DNA of 45,446 bases from Paenimyroides viscosum (GCF_003858535.1 NZ_RQTJ01000019.1:1-45446); one strand, 5' to 3'; positions 1-7,746 are shown, numbered from the stretch's first letter. A program made the numbers and translations. The notes: generated by a model from the letters alone, not told the origin.

Positions 1-30
1 AGGTTCCGAAATTCGGAGCCTTTTTGTTTT
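1..30 (+). terminator. Rho-independent terminator at the window edge
   Basis: Stem AGGTTCCGAA / TTCGGAGCCT (one G-U pair) followed by TTTTTGTTTT. It would end a rightward gene, but none lies before it in the window. If the window is a circle opened here, only about 50 bases separate it from the hairpin site ending at 45400, too little for a gene, so a gene may be missing or lie outside. Confidence 0.6.
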
Positions 31-48
31 AACTGCGTTTGCGGCTAA

Positions 49-255
49 AATTACACATAACGGGAAAGGGCTTTGCGAGGTGCGGGCTACTGCAACCGGA
101 AGTGGAGAGGATAACCGAACGCTAGCAAAAACTTTTTCCATTTTTTAAAATTACGAAAAAACTAAAAATGGAAAAGTTGTTTGCGGGTATTTTCTACAAA
201 TTTTCTGAGATTTACTTCAACCCCGCATCTTGCAAAACCCATGTTATCTGCAGGC
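49..255 (-). repeat. attC-like long imperfect hairpin 3' of the SMR gene
   Basis: About 200 bases form one long imperfect palindrome. The outer arms are ATAACGGGAAAGGGCTTTGC (58-77) and, at 216-246, a sequence whose complement reads ATAACATGGGTTTTGCAAG; both continue into TGCGGG. Inner arms around AACTTTTTCCATTTTT and AAAAATGGAAAAGTT also pair. Read on the minus strand it begins with GCCTGCAGATAAC, 6 bases past the SMR stop codon, and ends with GTTATGTGTAATT (49-61). That layout is R''-hairpin-R' of an integron attC site, though longer than the classical 60-140 bases. The 45.2-45.4 kb site is of the same family: both share ACCGAACG and the TGCGGG arms. A miniature inverted-repeat element is the alternative reading. 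Confidence 0.6.
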
Positions 256-260
256 ATTTT

Positions 261-590
261 TTAGTGTGTTGAAGATTTAGAGAAAAAGTTCATAACAAAA
301 ACACCTGCAACAATCAAAATAATTCCAATAATTGCTGGTAAATCCAAAGATTGTTTAAAGATAATTACTGAAATCAATGCAGTTAAGACAATTCCTAAAC
401 CTCCCCAAATCGCATAAGCAATTCCTAAAGGTATTGATTTTAATGCTTGAGAAAGGAAGAAAAAGCAAGCAATATATGCTATTATTGTTATTGTCGTGGG
501 TAAAAGTTTTGAAAATCCGTCAGATGCTTTCATAAAACTTGAACCTAAAACTTCAAGAACAATCGCTAATGCTAAATATAAATATTTCAT
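261..590 (-). CDS. Small multidrug resistance (SMR/EmrE-QacE type) efflux protein
   Basis: This 109-residue protein has four hydrophobic helices filling nearly its whole length, as in SMR transporters (about 105-115 residues). These work as inner-membrane dimers that swap protons for cationic drugs or, in some subfamilies, guanidinium. Glu13 in helix 1 (context AIVLEVLGSSFMK) is the conserved proton and substrate carboxylate, and helix 3 holds the conserved AYAIWGGLG with Trp62. The gene lies alone on the minus strand between two matched 13-base sites, GTTATCTGCAAGC (minus, 687-699) and its near-inverse at 243-255, so it looks like a mobile cassette. A TATATTTG box (703-710) sits just outside the start site and could drive it. 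The family is clear; the drug specificity is not. Confidence 0.9.
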   Translation of the reverse strand: MKYLYLALAIVLEVLGSSFMKASDGFSKLLPTTITIIAYIACFFFLSQALKSIPLGIAYAIWGGLGIVLTALISVIIFKQSLDLPAIIGIILIVAGVFVMNFFSKSSTH

Positions 591-686
591 TGTTTGTTAT
601 TACTTTTTGTTAAGATAAAATTACTATAATTTAAATTCTTAGATAGTTTTTTTGTGAAATTCCTTCTATGAAATGGGTTTGGATAT

Positions 687-699
687 GCTTGCAGATAAC
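687..699 (-). other. Cassette start site (R'-like) upstream of the SMR gene
   Basis: On the minus strand this reads GTTATCTGCAAGC, which matches 12 of 13 bases of the site at the gene's 3' end (GTTATCTGCAGGC at 243-255, read on the plus strand), in inverted orientation. In integrons the start of each cassette pairs with its own 3' end once the cassette is circular. The site lies about 97 bases before the ATG. Confidence 0.6.
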
Positions 700-702
700 T
701 CC

Positions 703-710
703 CAAATATA
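703..710 (-). promoter_or_regulatory. -7 box (TATATTTG) abutting the SMR cassette start
   Basis: On the minus strand TATATTTG matches the Bacteroidota -7 consensus TAnnTTTG. It ends 3 bases before the cassette start site, so transcription would begin about at the recombination point, the place a cassette promoter occupies in an integron. I see no clear -33 TTTG at the usual 19-21 base spacing. From here to 924 the sequence is A+T-rich and holds nothing else I recognise. Confidence 0.4.
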
Positions 711-924
711 CGCAATTACATTTATTTAAGAAATATTTGTTTATTCTTTATCAACATAGGTATAATACGGGATATAATAAAAAGATATAGTGCGTAATTT
801 GTATTGTAATTTTAAATTTTAATGCGATTTTAAATAAAATATATACAAAATACGAATCTGGAAATTTAGGTGTTGATAAGCTCTTTATATTATATTATTT
901 TTTATACATGAACATGATAATAAT

Positions 925-1096
925 CCCACCCACCCTATTTCAAAGTTAAATTTCTATCTAACTGTTTAATACTTTACAACCGGGAAATAACCCCTTGCTG
1001 TAAATAATTAAACAATAAATTCACAAAACACAACCTCTTAAAATCGGTTGAGTTTTTAGTCGTTCATTTTACGATAGAAATTAGTGTGTTCATCCC
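925..1096. repeat. 172-bp direct repeat, copy 1 (left of ardC)
   Basis: Begins CCCACCCACCCTATTTC and ends near TTAGTGTGTTCATCCCA. A copy of equal length lies at 2659-2830 with scattered substitutions. The pair flanks the antirestriction gene, so homologous recombination could delete it. No coding frame or known origin motif is visible inside. Stretches such as CCGGGAAATA and CCCCTTGCTGTAAA are kept in both copies. Confidence 0.85.
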
Positions 1097-1186
1097 AGTT
1101 TAAAGGAAAAGTAATTAATGTTTTAAGTTATTCTTTTTGCTTGGTTTTTATTGCTCCATCAATATATTGAAAATAGTTGTTCCTCT

Positions 1187-1531
1187 TTTTACATCATTCT
1201 ACTCGGAGTGATCGCCATATATGGTTTTCTTGTTGCAAAATAATTGCCTATTCCGCTTTATAAAAATCTATTGAGGTTTCTACTTCTTAAGAACTACAAA
1301 AATAGATATCACCTTAAAATCGTCATTATTTTTAGGAAAAATAACGCCAATTTTCAGTTTATCTATCGTGTATTTCTAACTCGCAGACACTCCTAAATAT
1401 ATTTACCAGTCGAATCCATTTGTCAGCTTCAGTTCTGTAGCGGCCAATGGATTTTTCCTTTTATAAATCGTTCGGTAGGCAATAGTTCTATTTCGCACAG
1501 AAAAGCCATAAGCGACAACTCACGAAGAATG
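1187..1531 (+). promoter_or_regulatory. Conserved noncoding leader, copy 1 (upstream of ardC)
   Basis: About 345 noncoding bases whose conserved islands recur in the same order and nearly the same spacing at 18602-18953, before another small gene. The islands are TATGGTTTTCTTG (1220), a TCGCAGA-centred block (1381) and a final block of about 37 bases (1495-1531) containing ACAGAAAAGCCATAAGCGAC and ending CACGAAGAATG, nearly identical in both copies. Distances from the islands to that end differ by only about 7 bases. Conservation of islands with diverged filler points to a structured RNA leader or to a promoter active on single-stranded entering DNA. The function is inferred. Confidence 0.6.
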
Positions 1532-1570
1532 ATTAATAAAAATTGTAGAACTATTAAATATTATTTTATT

Positions 1571-2554
1571 ATGGAAACAAATGTAAAAACTGCCCAAGCA
1601 AAAAGAACCTTTAAAACAACAGATAAGAGCCAAGCTCAAACTACAAAGAATAATTATAACGATTTGTTCTTTAGTTCAATTATTGAACAACTGGAAAGCG
1701 TAGAAGAGAAACATTGGCAACATTTTTTAAAAGAAAATGTATCTTTTATGCCTGCTAACAGACTTTCTTTACAATCTTACACACGATTAAACCAATTTAT
1801 ATTGGCACTTGATATGTTGATTAATAAGCGTTCAAATTGCTATTATGCAACTTTTAATCAAATAACTAAATCAAAAGGTAAAATAAAAAAAGGCTCAAAA
1901 TCATTGCCTATACAGTACTTTAGTTATGATATTAGACATAAAGAAACGGAAGAACGTATTCAACTTGCTGATTTTAAGGCTTTAGATAGCACCAAACAAA
2001 AGCAATATCGAGTAAAAAGCTTTATGAAGTATTATCGTGTATTTCATACGGATAACATTGAAAATATAAATGATTGTGACTTTCCTATTATTGCAGATAT
2101 TGAATTCATTGAGCTTGACGAATGTGCCGAAAAATTTATTAATGATTTAATTGAAACCAAAAATTTATCCTTACAACATCTAGTACAAGGCGAAGCGTAT
2201 TATACTCCTGGAAAAGATGAAATTCATTTACCCAAACCGCAGTATTTCAAAAATAAGGGTGCATATTATTCAACTGTTTTTCATGAAATTATTCATTGGA
2301 CAGGACACAAAGATCGGTTAAACCGATTAGACCAAGATTTTGAAGACGGTAGAAATAAATATGCTTTTGAAGAGTTAGTTGCTGAACTGGGTTCTTTATT
2401 GTTTTCATTAGAATTTAATTATTCGGAGCAGTTTATTAACTCAATTATCTATCTAAAAAGTTGGTTAAAGCATACATCTGAAGAGAAAAAACATCAAATT
2501 TTAGAAGAGGCTTTTAGTTATGCGAATAAAGCAATAAATTATCTTAAATCATAA
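1571..2554 (+). CDS. ArdC-type antirestriction protein with zincin metallopeptidase domain
   Basis: ArdC-family proteins have an N-terminal single-stranded-DNA-binding domain (DUF1738 type) and a C-terminal zincin-like domain. They are carried by conjugative elements to protect incoming DNA from restriction. Here the zinc motif HEIIHWTGH starts at residue 238, and a downstream Glu-rich helix (FEELVAELGS) fits the third ligand. I take the ATG at 1571 (METNVK) as the start. An in-frame ATG at 1529 belongs to the end of the conserved leader, and in the second leader copy the gene likewise starts about 35 bases after the equivalent ATG. The length (327 residues) is normal for the family. It stands alone between 172-bp repeats, in what looks like a leading-region position. 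Which restriction type it blocks cannot be read. Confidence 0.85.
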   Translation: METNVKTAQAKRTFKTTDKSQAQTTKNNYNDLFFSSIIEQLESVEEKHWQHFLKENVSFMPANRLSLQSYTRLNQFILALDMLINKRSNCYYATFNQITKSKGKIKKGSKSLPIQYFSYDIRHKETEERIQLADFKALDSTKQKQYRVKSFMKYYRVFHTDNIENINDCDFPIIADIEFIELDECAEKFINDLIETKNLSLQHLVQGEAYYTPGKDEIHLPKPQYFKNKGAYYSTVFHEIIHWTGHKDRLNRLDQDFEDGRNKYAFEELVAELGSLLFSLEFNYSEQFINSIIYLKSWLKHTSEEKKHQILEEAFSYANKAINYLKS

Positions 2555-2658
2555 TCTTTTACGCCCTTTATTATTTTTAAAGGGCGTAAAAATTTGCCCC
2601 TTCGGGGCGGATTGCTTTAGTTAGTGATACCTTACATTTTTATCCTAATATTTTCTTA

Positions 2659-2830
2659 CCCACCCACCCTATTTCAAAGTTAAATTTCTATCTAACCCTC
2701 TAATACTTTACACCCGGGAAATACCCCTTGCTGTAAACAATTATATGGTACATTCACAAAACACAACCTTTTACAATCGGTTTAGTTTTTAGTTGTTCAT
2801 TTTACGATATAAATTAGTGTGTTTAACCCA
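2659..2830. repeat. 172-bp direct repeat, copy 2 (right of ardC)
   Basis: Partner of 925-1096, same orientation and length, about 1.73 kb apart. It lies between the ardC stop and the parA promoter, so it could also be a site used by the partition system, but no repeat inside it supports that. The stretch 2831-2928 after it is almost pure A+T. Confidence 0.85.
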
Positions 2831-2928
2831 TTTGTAATAAAGTATTTATAAAATATTATTTTATAAAAAACAGTAGTATATAAATATATATTTATATGTA
2901 AATATATTAATATTTAACTATACACATA

Positions 2929-2960
2929 TTTGTATATCAATATATTTTGTTTTATTTTTG
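2929..2960 (+). promoter_or_regulatory. Bacteroidota-type promoter of the parA operon
   Basis: TTTG at 2929-2932, a 20-base spacer, then TATTTTTG at 2953-2960. Both elements and the spacing fit the Bacteroidota -33/-7 consensus, and the ATG at 2982 follows 21 bases later. Confidence 0.65.
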
Positions 2961-2981
2961 ATAAAAATTAATAGATGAATT

Positions 2982-3581
2982 ATGGCTAAGATCATTTTAT
3001 TTACTCATCAGAAAGGTGGTGTTGGGAAAAGTACATTGTCTTACAATGTTGCAAATTTACTCAACCAAGATGCTAAGGTTGGCTTAATTGATTGGGATTA
3101 TCAAGGTACATTACTTCAAGTAAAAGACTTAAATGACCAGCTGACGTATATTGATGTGGATCGTAAAATTAATAAGATTCCGCATGAAGATTTCGATTTC
3201 ATCATTATCGATACACCTCCTTACCTATTCGAAGAAATACACTCATTGGTACAACAAGCTGATTTAATTGTAATACCAACGCAAGCGAGTATTAATGATT
3301 TATTAGCTATTGATAAAACTGTACAGATTATTAAAGATAATAATGCTGTAGATCGATCTTTAATCGTTTTTAATAGAATTAAAGCTAATTCATCACTTAA
3401 AGATAGATTAAGTGAAAATTTTAATGAGTTGGATGTTCCTATTGCTAACACTGTAATCAACGATTATGATGCAATTACCAACAGTATTGTAACCAAAGGA
3501 GTTGAAGGAAAGCACAAAGCGAGTAATCAACTTCAGAATTTGACAAGAGAATTAATGATTAAACTTTTAAGTAATGGCTAA
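2982..3581 (+). CDS. ParA-family partition ATPase
   Basis: This 199-residue Walker-type ATPase carries the deviant Walker A motif KGGVGKST (residues 11-18) diagnostic of the ParA/MinD group, and a Walker B-like stretch DFIIIDTPPY. ParA ATPases bind the nucleoid non-specifically and move plasmid copies apart with a centromere-binding partner. The length fits small plasmid ParAs with no N-terminal DNA-binding domain, so autoregulation would fall to the partner. It is the first gene of a tight operon: the next gene overlaps its end by 8 bases. A good promoter lies directly upstream. Confidence 0.93.
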   Translation: MAKIILFTHQKGGVGKSTLSYNVANLLNQDAKVGLIDWDYQGTLLQVKDLNDQLTYIDVDRKINKIPHEDFDFIIIDTPPYLFEEIHSLVQQADLIVIPTQASINDLLAIDKTVQIIKDNNAVDRSLIVFNRIKANSSLKDRLSENFNELDVPIANTVINDYDAITNSIVTKGVEGKHKASNQLQNLTRELMIKLLSNG

Positions 3582-3852
3582 TAAAAAAGTAGATTTATCT
3601 GCATTAGTTAATCAGGTAAAAAAAACACAAGTAGAAACACCAGTACAAAAAGTGGTGCCGGTACAAAAACCTTCTACGTCTGAAAAAGGATTATATGTAA
3701 AAGTTCCGAGCGAAATGATTACGTTCCTTAAAAATAAAGCATCATTGATAGAAGGAATGACTGTGAAAGAATTGATTAATACTGCATTAGTAAACGTTTA
3801 TGAGGAAGAATACAATGAATTCTTAAAGCGTTATCATGGAAAAGTCAAATAA
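3574..3852 (+). CDS. Small ParB-like partition partner (putative centromere-binding protein)
   Basis: This 92-residue protein overlaps parA by 8 bases. It has a flexible, Lys/Gln/Val/Pro-rich N-terminal half (residues 1-38), then a compact domain containing KVPSEMITFLKNKASL and GMTVKELINTALVNVYEEE, a strand-helix-helix pattern compatible with a ribbon-helix-helix fold. Small partners encoded right after ParA usually bind the centromere and repress the operon. I base the role on position and fold impression; no family signature is certain. Confidence 0.6.
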   Translation: MANKKVDLSALVNQVKKTQVETPVQKVVPVQKPSTSEKGLYVKVPSEMITFLKNKASLIEGMTVKELINTALVNVYEEEYNEFLKRYHGKVK

Positions 3853-4060
3853 AGTATATGTAGTAAACGTAAAGCTCTTAAATGGTAACTGGGTTAAATA
3901 TCGTGCTGTACAAGGATCAGCTGGAGTAAAACGCCTGATTAAGTATTTTGATGAAAACTTTACAGGAGAAAACAAATGGTTATTCTGTAATGTTTATGAA
4001 AAAGAAAGTCAGCAACAAGTAGCTAACTATTTAAACGGTAAGAACCCTACCCGACCATAA
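3836..4060 (+). CDS. Hypothetical protein, third gene of the partition operon
   Basis: A 74-residue protein whose start lies 17 bases inside the previous gene, so it is probably translationally coupled. It is mildly basic at the start (MEKSNKVYVVNVKLLNGNWVK), with a predicted beta-hairpin, a helix near VKRLIKYFDEN and no cysteines or membrane segment. I do not recognise a family. Two terminator hairpins follow it, so it closes the operon. Confidence 0.6.
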   Translation: MEKSNKVYVVNVKLLNGNWVKYRAVQGSAGVKRLIKYFDENFTGENKWLFCNVYEKESQQQVANYLNGKNPTRP

Positions 4061-4065
4061 AATAA

Positions 4066-4120
4066 AAGAGGAGCCGAAGCCCCTCTTTCGGAAACAAAAT
4101 AAATTTTGTTTTCCTTTTCG
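4066..4120 (+). terminator. Tandem terminator hairpins after the par operon
   Basis: The first hairpin is AGAGGAG...CCCCTCTTT; the second is GGAAACAAAAT-AA-ATTTTGTTTTCC (4090-4114) followed by TTTTCG. They separate the par operon from rep. Confidence 0.65.
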
Positions 4121-4206
4121 TATTTCAAATATACGATTAAATTTTATTTGGTCACTAAAATATTTATTAAATTACAGCACTTTAACGAGAGAGAAAATTA
4201 CAACTT

Positions 4207-5361
4207 ATGAATGAGGAAGAAAAAGATAATAAAGTAAAAGAAACCTTTAGCAGCAATAAGATTGCTGATAAGGTGAAAATTTCTAATGAATTTTATCGAG
4301 ATCTATTTTTTCATGAAGATAATGGCAATTTCGTTGTTAAAGAATCCATGCCGATTGAGGCGAACCGTATTATAATTAATATTTTAAATACGTTACGAAA
4401 CAAGCAGTTCCAATATGGAGTTTCAGATGATAGTTTTCAATTGGACTTATTTAAGAAAACTTATTTAGAAGACGACGAATCTTATGCTAAAATAGTAATG
4501 AAATCTTCTGATATTTCTAAATCAAGAAATTTAGAGTTAACTAAAAAAGGACTTCAATTTTTAGTTAATTACAAGCAAGAATGGCATACGGTCAAGTTTT
4601 TTAACTCTAAAGGTGAAGTAGAAAAAAAACAATTTTATGGTGGTTTAATTATTGATCCAACCATTTATAAAGGACAAGTATCTTTTTATATTAATCCTTA
4701 TTGGTTTAAAAAGATAGTAGCTTTAGCAAATTATAATTACGTTCTATATTCTTTAGTGTATTCTGTAAAATCTCATAAACAGTTCCTATTTGCACTCTGG
4801 CTAAATACTCTTAGAGAAGATGGTACTAAGGTTACTTTAGAATATATGAATAGAACCTGGGGAATTAATTATAAAGATTTAAGAACGCTTAAAAAGGGCT
4901 TTTTAGATCCGATTAAAAAAGTATTAGACAAATCCTCGTCTTTCTCTTTTAATAGCTCTGTAAATGGAAATTACATAGGTATAACGAGATATCAGCTTAA
5001 ATCCATTGGAAGTGGCGCAGCAGAATCTTCGAATATTGCAAGTCAGGACGATCAATTTAAATTATATAAACTTTCTTATATTAAGAAAAGACATAACCTG
5101 ACTAAAAAAGAGTTAGAGCATTTGGAAAAAATATTTAATATTGATTTTGGTGCAAAGTTTCTCTTTAGCAGTGCATATAAGAATGTGGTTAAGAAATATA
5201 ATACAGCAAGAAGAAAAGATAATAACAAACCTTTAATTACTGATATTCCTTTCTCAGAATTGTTAGATGAAATTCAAGAAGAAGTTATTTCTATTTATTC
5301 TGTAACGAAACACGCTCAAATATCCCCTAAGGGTTATCCAATTTTTAATGCTCCGTTGTAG
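4207..5361 (+). CDS. Replication initiator protein (Rep_3/RepB family)
   Basis: This 384-residue protein resembles Rep_3-type initiators, which carry two winged-helix domains and bind iterons to open the plasmid origin. Supporting stretches are the N-terminal domain around MPIEANRIIINILNTLR, the central region with YSLVYSVKSHKQFLFALWL (first winged helix) and TLEYMNRTWGINYKDLRTLK (recognition-helix region). The strongest support is context: fifteen 18-base iterons start 22 bases after the stop codon and a ParA operon precedes it. The last codons form the left arm of a terminator hairpin. The exact Rep subgroup is uncertain; its role as initiator is well supported. Confidence 0.87.
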   Translation: MNEEEKDNKVKETFSSNKIADKVKISNEFYRDLFFHEDNGNFVVKESMPIEANRIIINILNTLRNKQFQYGVSDDSFQLDLFKKTYLEDDESYAKIVMKSSDISKSRNLELTKKGLQFLVNYKQEWHTVKFFNSKGEVEKKQFYGGLIIDPTIYKGQVSFYINPYWFKKIVALANYNYVLYSLVYSVKSHKQFLFALWLNTLREDGTKVTLEYMNRTWGINYKDLRTLKKGFLDPIKKVLDKSSSFSFNSSVNGNYIGITRYQLKSIGSGAAESSNIASQDDQFKLYKLSYIKKRHNLTKKELEHLEKIFNIDFGAKFLFSSAYKNVVKKYNTARRKDNNKPLITDIPFSELLDEIQEEVISIYSVTKHAQISPKGYPIFNAPL

Positions 5362-5373
5362 GAGCATTTTTTA
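5347..5373 (+). terminator. Terminator overlapping the rep stop codon
   Basis: Stem AATGCTCC (5347-5354) / GGAGCATT (5361-5368) with the stop codon TAG (5359-5361) at the edge of the loop, then TTTTTA. The coding end doubles as half of the hairpin, which keeps rep transcripts out of the iterons. Confidence 0.7.
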
Positions 5374-5382
5374 TTAATATTT

Positions 5383-6241
5383 TCGAAATTCCACTACCCA
5401 TATTTAAGGTGAGGGTCTAAGATTTTATTCGAAATTTCAATGTATACAATAGTTTCGATTAAAATATCTGTTTTAATATTCGACATTCCACTACCCATTA
5501 AAACAAAGCTATTAATAAATTAAAGAAATCTTTTCTTTTAGTTTTCGACATTCCACTACCCATCATTATATAAAGCCTTTCATATATCAAGATTAATTAC
5601 TTAATTATTTCGAGATTCTACTACCCATTAATCCTTAATGAATTAAAATTAAATAAGATACCTGGTTGATGATCATTTAGTTTCGGTATTTATATATTTG
5701 AAATTTAGCACCTAACTTAAATTTCAATTTTTCGACATTCCACTACCCATCGTTATATAAATACACTGATATATTAAGATAATTTAGATGTATATTTCGA
5801 GATTCCACTACCCATGTTATATTAATGTGTTAACTATCATTGCTTTATATATGTTTATTTTTACAGTTGAGTATATATTTATACTGTTTATCATCATATT
5901 ACATTATTAATTTATCGTATCTTTATATGATTTAATTATTAAAAATCGAGATTCCACTACCCAAAATTCAATGAAAAACCATCATTTCCTTTTTTTTCGA
6001 CATTCCACTACCCGTATTTTATGCAGTTTTCCCATTTAATATTCGACATTCCACTACCCATCGCACTTTTTTTAGATTTAGAGTCAGTTTTTAATGTCAA
6101 AAATCGACATTCCACTACCCAAAAATCGAGATTCTACTACCCACATAAATTTATTTCGAGATTCCACTACCCAAAAATCGAGATTCCACTACCCAAGCAT
6201 TCGACATTCTACTACCCATATCTTCGAGATTCCACTACCCA
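5383..6241. repeat. Iteron array: 15 direct copies of TCGANATTCCACTACCCA (origin of replication)
   Basis: Copies start at 5383, 5480, 5545, 5610, 5732, 5797, 5946, 5997, 6043, 6104, 6126, 6156, 6178, 6201 and 6224, all in one orientation. The fourth base pair after TCGA is A, C or G; a few copies have TTCTACT or end CCCG. The first part is widely spaced, with 65-base steps recurring (5480-5545, 5545-5610, 5732-5797); the last six are packed at 22-30 bases, about two or three helical turns. The dense end is the likely Rep-binding origin, and the sparse part may act in copy control. A run of A+T and an ATTAATATTAAAATTAAT-type repeat (about 6312-6345) follow and could be the unwinding region. 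No gene lies in 5374-6488. Confidence 0.92.
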
Positions 6242-6488
6242 AAATAACTTAAAATATAGGCTATAAAACCCTACAAAACAATACTTTATATCTAAAAAAA
6301 ACAGTTGCTTAAAATTAATATTAAAATTAATATTAAAATTAAACTAAGAAACGCATAAAATCATATTCCCATTTTAAAAGGAATTTTTTTAATCTTTTTC
6401 CCATTATTGATAAAAAAGTCCGAAAAGGAAAGACTATATTTTCACCAGTGCCCGGCGAATTTTTGTAAATAATAGCTAATTTTATAGA

Positions 6489-7286
6489 ATGAAACGAGTT
6501 GGTACATGCCCCATTTGCAACAAAGGAGAGCTTTTAGAGTTTGAGGATAAATTTCAATGTAATTTCGTTGAAAATAATAAGCAGTTGTGCAATTTTTTTA
6601 TTTATAAATCGTACTCAAAGAAAAATATTTCTCCCGAAATGCTATTTGACTTACTTCACAATTACGAAACAAAATTTTATTCAGATTTTGTGGATGATAA
6701 AGGTGAAAAATTTGAAGCTGCATTAAAAATAGTACACGGTTATATTAATTATAAGTTTCGAAATCAAATTGTAGATAATGTTAAGTGTGTTAATTGTGAT
6801 GGCGAAATTCTAAGAACAAAGCAAGGCTGGGGATGTGAAAATTATTTTAACCGTAAATGTGGAATGTTTATTTACCGTTCTTATAATGGAATTGCAATGA
6901 CTGAAGATAATGTACGATTATTAGTTACTGGCAACTACACTCCTTTTTTAAATTTTACTTCAAAACAAGGTATTAATTTTCAAGCAAAACTTTTTGTAAA
7001 TGACAGTACTTTTCAAGTGCAATTTGATTACTCTTTAGGAGATTGTCCGAAGTGTAGCGGTGCCGTATTGAAAATGGAGAAATTCTTTGGTTGTACTAAT
7101 TATCTATCAGATTTAAGATGTGATTTTATAATTTGGCCATCAATTTTTGGCTATAATTTATCTTCTAATGATGTAGAAATATTACTTAGAGGAGATCAAA
7201 CTGATGTTAAATCTTTTAGGTGGAAAGATAAGGATTTTGAGGGAAGGCTTTCATTAGATGAAAATTTTAAATGTAAAGTATTATAA
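6489..7286 (+). CDS. Protein made of three topoisomerase-tail-like zinc-finger units
   Basis: This 265-residue protein contains three similar units. Unit 1 begins CPICNKGELLEF (Cys8, Cys11) and continues to a CNFVENNKQLCNFF pair; unit 2 begins CVNCDGEIL with CENYFNRKCGMF; unit 3 begins CPKCSGAVL with CTNYLSDLRCDF. After each finger comes a conserved tail such as MTEDNVRLLVTGNYTP and LSSNDVEILLRGDQTD. These match the C-terminal zinc and Toprim_Crpt repeats that follow the catalytic core of bacterial type IA topoisomerases, here without the core. It probably binds single-stranded DNA or partners with an initiator. It sits beside the origin. The role is inferred. Confidence 0.65.
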   Translation: MKRVGTCPICNKGELLEFEDKFQCNFVENNKQLCNFFIYKSYSKKNISPEMLFDLLHNYETKFYSDFVDDKGEKFEAALKIVHGYINYKFRNQIVDNVKCVNCDGEILRTKQGWGCENYFNRKCGMFIYRSYNGIAMTEDNVRLLVTGNYTPFLNFTSKQGINFQAKLFVNDSTFQVQFDYSLGDCPKCSGAVLKMEKFFGCTNYLSDLRCDFIIWPSIFGYNLSSNDVEILLRGDQTDVKSFRWKDKDFEGRLSLDENFKCKVL

Positions 7287-7505
7287 TAACTTACTTGTTA
7301 TCATATATTTAAGAACATATATGTATAGTAATATATATAAATATACATATATAAAAGTATATACATATTTAAATATAAAGATAGCTTTATATTTAAATAT
7401 TGTTTTATAATTTAGTCTTACTTTTTAAAGATGATTATGATAATTTTCAATTTTAAAGCATTAAAATATTAATGTAAAGTCTCTCCCTATTACTGTTTCA
7501 AATGC
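7287..7505. other. A+T-rich spacer with TATATA/ATATAC tracts
   Basis: Mostly alternating TATA, TATG and TATAC runs, similar to tracts at 2850-2940, 7745-7795 and 27600-27640. I see no gene, hairpin or repeat unit beyond low-complexity sequence. Confidence 0.5.
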
Positions 7506-7513
7506 TATATTTG
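7506..7513 (+). promoter_or_regulatory. -7 promoter box of the histone-like gene
   Basis: TATATTTG matches the Bacteroidota TAnnTTTG element, with the ATG 17 bases after its last base, the same distance as in the toxin-antitoxin promoter at 10102. There is no clear -33 TTTG. Confidence 0.5.
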
Positions 7514-7530
7514 CATAAAATAGTATTATA

Positions 7531-7707
7531 ATGAAAGAACTTTTAGAACAGTTGAACGCAGAATTTGAAACGTTCAATTCAGATGCTCAATTACAAATGG
7601 AAAAAGAAAATAAAGCTGCTGGAACAAGAGCGAGAAAATCATCTTTAGCTTTAGAGAAACTTTTAAAAGAATTTAGAAAGTTATCTTTAGAAGAATCTAA
7701 AAAATAA
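7531..7707 (+). CDS. Histone H1-like (Hc1-type) small DNA-binding protein
   Basis: A 58-residue protein beginning MKELLEQLNAEFETF and containing AAGTRARKSS and LEKLLKEFRKLS, the pattern of the short Bacteroidota proteins annotated as histone H1 or Hc1-like. These are highly charged helical proteins thought to coat and compact DNA. It is monocistronic with its own promoter (7506-7513) and a strong terminator (7714-7746). On a plasmid it may act as a stealth-type nucleoid protein that limits disturbance of host expression; that role is inferred from other plasmids carrying nucleoid-protein genes. Confidence 0.8.
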   Translation: MKELLEQLNAEFETFNSDAQLQMEKENKAAGTRARKSSLALEKLLKEFRKLSLEESKK

Positions 7708-7713
7708 TAGACA

Positions 7714-7746
7714 AGCCGTATATATTAAGATACGGCTTTATTTTTT
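7714..7746 (+). terminator. Terminator of the histone-like gene
   Basis: Stem AGCCGTAT (7714-7721) / ATACGGCT (7730-7737) with an 8-base loop, followed by TTATTTTTTG. Confidence 0.8.

Noticed and set aside
1529..1570. Upstream in-frame ATG as the ardC start
   Set aside because: It is the end of the conserved leader; in the other leader copy the same ATG opens only 10 codons, so 1571 is preferred.
3221..3460. Leftward 79-codon frame within parA
   Set aside because: Antisense shadow of a well-supported ParA gene with no promoter or family signal.
5383..6241. CRISPR array
   Set aside because: The repeat unit is 18 bases, spacers vary from a few bases to over 100, no cas genes are near, and the array follows a Rep gene, so these are iterons.
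6021..6266. An 81-codon open frame rich in FHYP-like repeats
   Set aside because: It lies inside the iterons and merely translates the 18-base repeats.
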